From F-183 sp964627455 (lineage in GTDB: Bacteria; Acidobacteriota; Terriglobia; Bryobacterales; Bryobacteraceae): DNA of 64,000 nucleotides. The stretch covers positions 1 to 64,000 of the forward strand of contig CAZVKC010000017.1 of assembly GCA_964627455.1 (NCBI GenBank), given 5' to 3'. A program made the position numbers and the translations under genes. Below the pieces are notes generated by a model. The model saw only the letters and a list, made by a program, of their open reading frames with translations. It was not told the origin of the DNA and ran no database searches. Below, piece by piece: positions 61,625-64,000 of the stretch (positions are counted from its first letter, which is position 1; each line of letters opens with the position of its first letter).

Positions 61625-64000
61625 TCAACTCTCTACAGAAAAACTGACGTACACGGCCTCATCGCGCGGCCGGTATTCCGACCGGAAGCCCAGTTTTTCG
61701 CAAACCCGCAGCATGCCGCGATTCTCCGGCAGCACCAACCCATCCACGATGCGGACCCGCTCGGCTCTCGCCACATCCAGGATTCGCCGCATCAACTCGG
61801 TGCCGAGTCCGCTACGCTGCAACGAATCGGAGATCACGATCGCGAACTCCGCTGTATCGTCGGTGCGGGATCGAACCAACCGCACCACACCCAGCGTCAC
61901 GCCGTCTTTGTCCGCAACCAGCGCGATCTCCCGGTCGTAATCGACGAAGCAGACCCGCGTCAGCCGTTCGTGCGCGATGCGGTCGCTCAGCTTCAGGAAC
62001 CCGAAATAGCGAGAATACACGGTGCGATCCGACAGCGTCGTGTGGAACTTCGCGATCGACGGTTCGTCTTCCGGACGAATCGGCCGGATGCAGCACGCAG
62101 ACCCGTCCCGCAGCGTCGTCTTCCACGAATACTGCGCTGGATACGGCCGGATCGCCGGCGGAGGAATCTTCTTCCCCGGCTCAAACAGCAGGATCCGCGC
62201 ATCGAGCGCCATCACCCCGCTCGACGACACCAGCAGCGGATTGATGTCGATCTCCTGAATCTCCGGCACGTCCAGCACCAGCGTGCTGAAATGCACCAGC
62301 ACCTCTTCGAGAGCGGCGGTATCCGCCGGCGGACGCCCGCGGACTCCTCGCAGCGCCTTGCTCACCCGCGTACGCTCCATCATCCGCCGCGCCAGCGTTG
62401 TATTCAGCGGCGGCAGTGCGAGAGCGCTGTCCTGATACACCTCCACGAACTCGCCGCCGGATCCGAACATCAGCACCGGCCCGAACTGCGGATCCGACGC
62501 CGAACCGAGAATCACCTCGTATCCCTGCCGCCCGTCCGCCATGTGCTGCACGGTCGCGCCGTCGAAGCCCGGAATCGCCGAAAGCTCCCGATATGCGGCG
62601 CGAACCTCGCCTTCGTTGCGCAGGTCCAGGCGTACGCCGCCGACGCCGCGCTTGTGCGACACCGTTTCCGAATGCAGCTTCAGCACCACGGGATATCCGA
62701 TTTCCGCCGCGTGGGCGCAGGCTTCCTCTTCCGTGCCGGCCAGTTGCGTCTGCACCGACGGGATCCCGTACAACTCCAGGATCCGCTTCGATTCAAACTC
62801 GGTCAGCAGCACGCGTCCCTTGGCTCGCACCTTCTGCACGATCCGCCGGGCCTCATCCTTGTTTTCCGGCAGGCTTTCCACCTGCGACGGCGTTTCGTAT
62901 AACGCCCGAAGGTTTTCGCTGTACCGCCACATGCTGGCGAATACGCGCGCCGCTGTATCCGCAAACGGAAAGTTCGGGATCCCCCGCCGTTCCAGCACAT
63001 CGATCGCGCCGGCCACTGCCGCCCCGCCCATGAAACTCGCCAGCACCGGCTTTCCCGACGGCAGTTTCACCTGCGCCATCGCTTCCGCCAGGCGGGTGCA
63101 GGAGGTCATCCCCTGTGGCGTCACCACCACGATTACCCCATCGGCGCCGGGATCCCGCACCACGATTTCCAGCGACTTCGCCATCCGCTCGCCGTCTGCA
63201 TCACCAAGAACATCCACGGGATTGCCGTGGCTCCAGTGCGAAGGCAGCAGGCTGTCCAGCTTCTGCATGGCGTCGCCGCTCAACTGCGCCAGGTCGCCGC
63301 CACTTTCGAGCAGCGCGTCCGCCGCCATCACCGCGGGACCTCCCGCATTCGTCAGAATCGCCAGCCGCTTGCCTGCAGGACGAGGCTGCTTCGCCAGCGT
63401 GTTCGCAATATAGAACAGGTCTGCGATGCGGCTCACGCGCAGCACGCCGCAGCGCCGGAACACGGCTTCAATCACCCGGTCGCTCGTCATCATCGCGCCC
63501 GTGTGGGACGCTGCGGCTCGCTCCGCCGCCTCAGTGCGCCCGGCCTTGACGACGATCACCGGCTTGGTCTGCGCAACGGCCCGCGCCGCCGATACGAAGC
63601 CCCGGGGATCATCAATCGATTCGACATACAGCAGGATGCTGCGCGTGTGCGGATCACTGCCGAGGTAATCGATCAGGTCGCCCCATCCAACGTCGCTCAT
63701 CGATCCGACCGAGACGAAGGCGCTGAACCCGAGTCCATTGCGCTGGCTCCAATCGAGCACCGACGTGCAAAGCGCGCCGCTTTGCGATGCGAATGCTACG
63801 CTGCCCGGCGAAGCGGCCTGCGTGGCGAACGTGGCGTTCAAACCCGCGAAAGGACTCATCAAACCCATCGAGTTCGGCCCGAGGATCCGCATCCCGGTTC
63901 GCCGGGCCTCTTCGAGAGCCGCGTGTTCCAGCCGCCTGCCTTCATCACCGGCTTCGCGGAATCCCGCCGAAATGATGATCGCCCCGCCGACACCGGCTTC
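61625..64000 (-). CDS. Acyl-CoA synthetase (NDP-forming)/GNAT fusion (Pat-like), 5' end beyond the window
   Basis: The frame is open to the right edge; in-frame codons upstream of ATG 63892 (IIISAGFREAGDEGRRLE) belong to a CoA-binding domain, so the gene is partial. Order: end of the CoA-binding domain; succinyl-CoA ligase-like domain with ASHTGAMM (the phospho-His position in ADP-forming enzymes, His about 166 of the visible part); ATP-grasp (about 395-600); C-terminal GNAT domain (about 640-790, LVRSRTDDTAEFAIVIS, LGTELMRRILDVAR). The architecture is that of bacterial protein acetyltransferases of the Pat/PatZ type. Confidence 0.92.
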   Translation of the reverse strand, partial: EAGVGGAIIISAGFREAGDEGRRLEHAALEEARRTGMRILGPNSMGLMSPFAGLNATFATQAASPGSVAFASQSGALCTSVLDWSQRNGLGFSAFVSVGSMSDVGWGDLIDYLGSDPHTRSILLYVESIDDPRGFVSAARAVAQTKPVIVVKAGRTEAAERAAASHTGAMMTSDRVIEAVFRRCGVLRVSRIADLFYIANTLAKQPRPAGKRLAILTNAGGPAVMAADALLESGGDLAQLSGDAMQKLDSLLPSHWSHGNPVDVLGDADGERMAKSLEIVVRDPGADGVIVVVTPQGMTSCTRLAEAMAQVKLPSGKPVLASFMGGAAVAGAIDVLERRGIPNFPFADTAARVFASMWRYSENLRALYETPSQVESLPENKDEARRIVQKVRAKGRVLLTEFESKRILELYGIPSVQTQLAGTEEEACAHAAEIGYPVVLKLHSETVSHKRGVGGVRLDLRNEGEVRAAYRELSAIPGFDGATVQHMADGRQGYEVILGSASDPQFGPVLMFGSGGEFVEVYQDSALALPPLNTTLARRMMERTRVSKALRGVRGRPPADTAALEEVLVHFSTLVLDVPEIQEIDINPLLVSSSGVMALDARILLFEPGKKIPPPAIRPYPAQYSWKTTLRDGSACCIRPIRPEDEPSIAKFHTTLSDRTVYSRYFGFLKLSDRIAHERLTRVCFVDYDREIALVADKDGVTLGVVRLVRSRTDDTAEFAIVISDSLQRSGLGTELMRRILDVARAERVRIVDGLVLPENRGMLRVCEKLGFRSEYRPRDEAVYVSFSVES

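Overview
The window looks like part of the chromosome of a GC-rich, diderm member of the Acidobacteriota, most likely a Bryobacterales/Solibacter-type organism. The reasons are a VWFA-related protein of the acidobacterial type (15499-17481), two secreted proteins ending in the C-terminal domain known from Solibacter paralogues (314-4252 and 48710-51778), large NHL/Ig-like/LGFP exported proteins, and an ECF sigma factor beside a TPR-containing Ser/Thr kinase. lpxB shows a lipid A outer membrane and ddl shows peptidoglycan. I see no transposase, integrase, tRNA, rRNA or CRISPR array. No coding-free stretch exceeds 300 bases. The assembly has two 100-N joins (12808-12907 and 37704-37803), each flanked by the same 55 bases on both sides. 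Removing the duplicate restores one intact gene at each place.

Layout. 1-4804: start of an exported protein at the left edge, a 1312-residue LGFP-repeat surface protein and a small secreted protein. 4811-10178 (minus): hotdog-fold protein, unknown protein, galU, and a NarL-type response regulator with its histidine kinase. 10289-14065: UPF0182 membrane protein, a 48-residue membrane peptide and a peptidoglycan hydrolase-like protein. 14204-15502: PQQ-type beta-propeller. 15499-29035 (minus): ten closely packed co-directional genes: uvrA, arginase, DUF481 beta-barrel, ddl, S41 protease, a sugar epimerase-like and a DHDPS-like enzyme, hslU, an FN3 lipoprotein and the VWFA protein.

29125-33080: small secreted protein, MFS carrier, an HEXXH protein, and a GNAT acetyltransferase overlapping a histone-deacetylase-like enzyme by 4 bases. 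33096-37020: ECF sigma factor followed by a Ser/Thr kinase with TPRs. 37031-40849: FmdB zinc ribbon and a coupled trio (cupredoxin-like protein, HD-GYP sensor, outer-membrane beta-barrel). 41003-42650: an unrecognised CxxCxGxG protein divergent from an XRE-type regulator across an AT-rich region with palindromes. 42571-48619 (minus): lpxB, a catalytically dead M1 peptidase homologue with TPRs, rpiB, glyA and a glycosyltransferase. 48710-53794 (plus): NHL protein, then an ECF sigma / soluble zinc anti-sigma / GDPD cluster. 53791-55632 (minus): 1-pyrroline-5-carboxylate dehydrogenase and a YtxH protein. 55711-61394 (plus): RlmI-type methyltransferase, two metallophosphoesterases and a beta-helix/Ig-like secreted protein. 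61391-64000 (minus): a tiny DnaJ-type zinc-finger protein and a Pat-like acyl-CoA synthetase/GNAT fusion that runs off the right edge.

Metabolically the window is housekeeping: cell envelope (galU, ddl, lpxB), arginine and proline breakdown (arginase plus P5C dehydrogenase), one-carbon and pentose metabolism (glyA, rpiB), DNA repair (uvrA) and proteolysis (hslU, S41). The less ordinary parts are the regulatory and envelope cassettes, several enzyme-like proteins that have lost their catalytic residues (M1 homologue, C39-like domain, epimerase), and a strikingly frequent GGATCC palindrome that occurs in all three reading frames.
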